From contig JASCIV010000579.1 in the NCBI GenBank assembly GCA_030374735.1, positions 1-16,250 on the forward strand: 16,250 bases of DNA, in the 5' to 3' direction. Source of the DNA: Gracilaria caudata. Taxonomy: Eukaryota; Rhodophyta; Florideophyceae; Gracilariales; Gracilariaceae. Made by a program: the position numbers and the translations under genes. The notes under the pieces are model-generated. The model saw nothing but the letters and a program-made list of their open reading frames with translations, ran no database searches and was not told the DNA's origin. This document shows, piece after piece, positions 15,139-16,250 of this stretch (positions are counted from its first letter, which is position 1; each line of letters begins with the position of its first letter).

Positions 15139-16250
15139 CTACGTGCTCGACTGCAGCTCCGATATCTTTTGACACAGATTCTCGTCAAACACCCTTGCAT
15201 CCTCAATCATGTTCATCACAAACGCGGTAATCTTTCCCAGCATAAGCAAAGCAAAGCTAGAATTAGGGTCCCAGTGCAGCATGGAAGGCGCCACGCATTT
15301 GGCCAGACAATGCGCATTCATCTTGGACACCTCCACGTTGGCCGAAACGCGCCCCAACAACCTCATAAACCTGGCCAGAATGTACGCCCGCTTCCGCGAC
15401 GAAATGCGAGCAGTGGCGTCCACCGTGCGCGCGAGATGCGACTCGCGATACGATGCGGCGGTTCTCAGCGGTGAGGCGCCCTGCGCGTCGGCTGAGGGCT
15501 GTGACTCGATGTACGCGCGCAGACAGTCCTTGGCCACGAGCGGTTCGTTCGCGTGGCGGATCTGCGCCTTGATGACGCCGGCCGCGACGTGCGGATCGGT
15601 GTTTGACGGAAGACTTGCGCCAATGTCGACGTGCATGTTGCGCACCAGATCGTCGACGGCGCTGACGGCAAACAAGGTGCGTTCACCCAGACCGTTGAGC
15701 TCCAGAAAGTCGATGCACGACAGAATGAGCCATTCCATGTGCGGTGTCCACGGATGACGTTCCGGTTGCACGGACAGGTTATCCGGGTAATACTCTCTTC
15801 TCGGGCGCGTGACATGACTGGACACATGACGCGTAGGCGGACGTCTCGACGGTTTAGAAGATCCGAAACAAAGACAGCCAGGCTCCACGGGCGCGTCGTA
15901 TTGGGAGGAGGGACGGCGCGACGGTAGGGAGGTTGGCGCAAGAGAATGGGGCGTCTGTCTGGCCTGATTGGCGGCCGGTTGCATCCTCATGAAGGCGTTG
16001 AGCGCCTCCGCGCGCGCAATGAGACTGGTGCCGTTGTCGACAATGCCAGTTCCACCGCCGCCCATCATGCCCGCCATCATATCCTCCTGACGCACGATGG
16101 CGGGCTCGCCGAGCGCATCGGTGTGCAGACCGGCCATGGCCATGTGGCGGAAACGCGACGCGGGAACGGCGCGTATCGAACAGCCGCTGAGAAGGTTGCA
16201 GCCGCTGCGAAACTCAACGCGCGCAAGAAAGGTGCCGAGGGGATTGGGGG
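15139..16250 (-). CDS. RhoGAP-domain-like protein lacking the arginine finger, partial at 5' end
   Basis: The frame ends at TAG 15141-15139 and remains open to the right edge of the window, so the true N-terminus may lie outside. From the first ATG in the window (16143) there are 334 residues, and about 35 more codons are open upstream. Residues 1-120 are low-complexity (Gly/Met, then Ser/Pro/Arg) with CLCFG. Residues 135-330 align by pattern to RhoGAP: FLELNGLGERTLFAVSAVDD for the helix-loop that bears the arginine finger, HVAAGVIKAQIRHANEPLV for the Lys/Arg helix, and FMRLLGRVSANVEVSKMNAH plus LAKCVAPSML for the late helices. The catalytic Arg of GIFRVSG is Ala159 here, and the conserved Asn of the NLA motif is Cys. 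It probably binds a Rho/Rac-type GTPase without speeding hydrolysis, acting as a scaffold or effector. The call to the RhoGAP fold is by pattern only. Confidence 0.7.
   Translation of the reverse strand, partial: PNPLGTFLARVEFRSGCNLLSGCSIRAVPASRFRHMAMAGLHTDALGEPAIVRQEDMMAGMMGGGGTGIVDNGTSLIARAEALNAFMRMQPAANQARQTPHSLAPTSLPSRRPSSQYDAPVEPGCLCFGSSKPSRRPPTRHVSSHVTRPRREYYPDNLSVQPERHPWTPHMEWLILSCIDFLELNGLGERTLFAVSAVDDLVRNMHVDIGASLPSNTDPHVAAGVIKAQIRHANEPLVAKDCLRAYIESQPSADAQGASPLRTAASYRESHLARTVDATARISSRKRAYILARFMRLLGRVSANVEVSKMNAHCLAKCVAPSMLHWDPNSSFALLMLGKITAFVMNMIEDARVFDENLCQKISELQSST

Overview
The window looks like nuclear DNA of a photosynthetic eukaryote with compact genes. The best guess is an alga with a primary plastid, such as a unicellular red alga, but the species cannot be read from the sequence. 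Three points support this. Two genes carry GT...AG introns with CTAAC-type branch points. One gene is a Tab2/ATAB2 protein, a family confined to oxygenic phototrophs, with an Arg/Ala/Ser-rich N-terminal leader. A glutathione transferase also has a plastid-type leader. Neither leader starts with a clear signal-peptide hydrophobic core, which argues against a complex (secondary) plastid. There are no bacterial operons, Shine-Dalgarno sites or tightly packed co-directional genes.

Layout. Positions 1-2340 are AT-richer and hold no convincing gene, only a low-confidence Cys-rich reading frame at 159-488. A possible small membrane protein lies at 2555-2926. A very CpG-rich block follows and leads into an Iota-like glutathione S-transferase (3904-5413, + strand, one 97-bp intron). 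The Tab2-family translation factor (5461-6561, - strand) converges on it with a gap of only 47 bp. A C/G-rich divergent intergenic region with homopolymer tracts separates Tab2 from an OSCA/CSC1/TMEM63-type mechanosensitive cation channel (7317-9683, +). That gene converges on a type II membrane glycosyltransferase (10338-12500, -). A 1.5-kb divergent region with a perfect 25-bp-stem hairpin (13261-13314) precedes a nicotinamidase (14025-14922, +, one 247-bp intron containing a 9-bp minisatellite). Finally, a RhoGAP-like protein (15139 to beyond 16250, -) converges on the nicotinamidase and runs off the right edge.

How the genes relate. The six confident genes alternate strictly + - + - + -, so neighbours share either a divergent promoter region or facing 3' ends. 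They do not form a pathway. They cover plastid translation (Tab2), redox or thiol chemistry probably in the plastid (GST), membrane tension or osmosensing (OSCA), secretory glycosylation (GT), NAD salvage (nicotinamidase) and small-GTPase signalling (RhoGAP-like). No CRISPR array, rRNA, tRNA, intact mobile element or defence cluster is visible. The least explained items are the perfect hairpin at 13261-13314, the RhoGAP-like domain without an arginine finger, the apparent two-domain architecture of the glycosyltransferase, and sense-strand C-tracts upstream of three of the genes.
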